From: Ruminococcaceae bacterium UBA1417
GTDB lineage: Bacteria; Bacillota; Clostridia; Oscillospirales; Acutalibacteraceae
Length of the DNA stretch: 14,201 nt
Reading direction: 5' to 3'
Assembly: GCA_002305575.1 (NCBI GenBank)
Contig: DBPP01000012.1
Span: 11,063 to 25,263, forward strand
The notes beneath the pieces were generated by a model, which saw nothing but the letters and a program-made list of their open reading frames with translations, made no database searches and was not told the DNA's origin. A program made the translations under genes and the position numbers. Below are positions 13,800 to 14,201 of the stretch, in pieces (within the stretch, counting starts at the first letter, position 1; each line of letters opens with the position of its first letter).

Positions 13800-14201
13800 A
13801 TGAAACTGGATTATTCGGATATATCCTTTCAGAATAACGGGAAATTGAAGCTTTTGATTATTGTCGGTACGCGGCCGGAGATCATTCGTCTGGCGGCAGT
13901 CATTCAAAAGTGCCGGAAATACTTTGACTGCATTCTGGCCCATACCGGCCAGAATTACGATTATAACCTGAACGGTATTTTCTTCCGGGATTTGAAGCTT
14001 TCCGACCCGGAAGTTTATATGGATGCCGTGGGGGATGATCTTGGCGCGACGGTCGGCAATATCATCAATTGCTCATACAAGCTGATGACACAGATTCGTC
14101 CGGATGCGATGCTGGTTTTGGGCGATACCAACTCCTGCTTGTCGGCGATTCCGGCAAAGCGGCTGCATATCCCGATTTTCCATATGGAGGCGGGCAACCG
14201 C
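13800..14201 (+). CDS. capG: UDP-HexNAc 2-epimerase CapG (FnlC/WbjD), N-terminal part, cut by window edge
   Basis: The frame from ATG 13800 is open to the last base, giving the first 134 residues of a WecB-family non-hydrolysing 2-epimerase. Visible hallmarks are IIVGTRPEIIRLAAVI, HTGQNYDYNLN, VLGDTNSCLSA and, at the edge, HMEAGNR. The N-terminal 15 residues before the Rossmann strand are longer than in WecB itself, as in CapG-like members. GGAGGGAG at 13784-13791 sits eight bases upstream. In this position, third after capE and capF, it should catalyse the last step: C2 epimerisation of UDP-2-acetamido-2,6-dideoxy-L-talose to UDP-L-FucNAc. Taken alone it could be a WecB that makes UDP-ManNAc; gene order makes CapG much more likely. 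Confidence 0.92.
   Translation, partial: MKLDYSDISFQNNGKLKLLIIVGTRPEIIRLAAVIQKCRKYFDCILAHTGQNYDYNLNGIFFRDLKLSDPEVYMDAVGDDLGATVGNIINCSYKLMTQIRPDAMLVLGDTNSCLSAIPAKRLHIPIFHMEAGNR

Overview
The window reads as chromosomal DNA of a low-to-moderate GC Gram-positive bacterium, most likely a Clostridia/Oscillospirales-type anaerobe. This is an inference from three signs: the CIRCE-hrcA-grpE-dnaK-dnaJ operon order, a DnaK without the N-terminal insert typical of Gram-negative DnaK, and a FeoB followed by a tiny Cys-rich membrane protein. Every gene I can support lies on the + strand. I see no tRNA, rRNA, CRISPR array, transposase or phage gene.

Layout. (1) 1-974: the 3' end of feoB (ferrous iron transporter) overlapping by four bases a 46-residue FeoB-associated Cys-rich membrane protein, closed by a strong intrinsic terminator. 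(2) 975-1283: a 309-base gene-free stretch holding that terminator, three consecutive hairpin-forming inverted repeats of unknown role, and a near-consensus promoter with a perfect CIRCE operator. (3) 1284-6105: the class I heat-shock operon hrcA-grpE-dnaK-dnaJ. HrcA should bind CIRCE and repress its own operon; GrpE and DnaJ are the nucleotide-exchange and J-domain partners of DnaK. A terminator-like hairpin lies between dnaK and dnaJ, and a 13-bp-stem hairpin closes the operon. (4) 6313-7452: a monocistronic DUF3048 (YerB-type) lipoprotein gene with its own promoter and a TTG start. (5) 7592-14201 (runs off the edge): a cell-surface polysaccharide operon with its own extended -10 promoter.

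The polysaccharide operon encodes, in order, a membrane-anchored PglF/CapD-type nucleotide-sugar 4,6-dehydratase, a small PglC/CapM-type phosphoglycosyl transferase that starts a repeat unit on undecaprenyl phosphate, a GT4 glycosyltransferase of the WbuB/CapL kind, and CapE, CapF and (partial) CapG. CapE, CapF and CapG are the three enzymes that convert UDP-GlcNAc to UDP-N-acetyl-L-fucosamine. The reading that best fits is a glycan whose first sugar is a 6-deoxy-HexNAc made through the first dehydratase and whose second is L-FucNAc, the logic of the Staphylococcus aureus type 5/8 capsule. The set of functions is known; the structure made here is inference.

I found no clearly new protein system. 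The most interesting unexplained signals are non-coding: the hairpin-rich block upstream of hrcA, the tandem 14-bp repeat and stem-loop between grpE and dnaK, and the dnaK-dnaJ hairpin.
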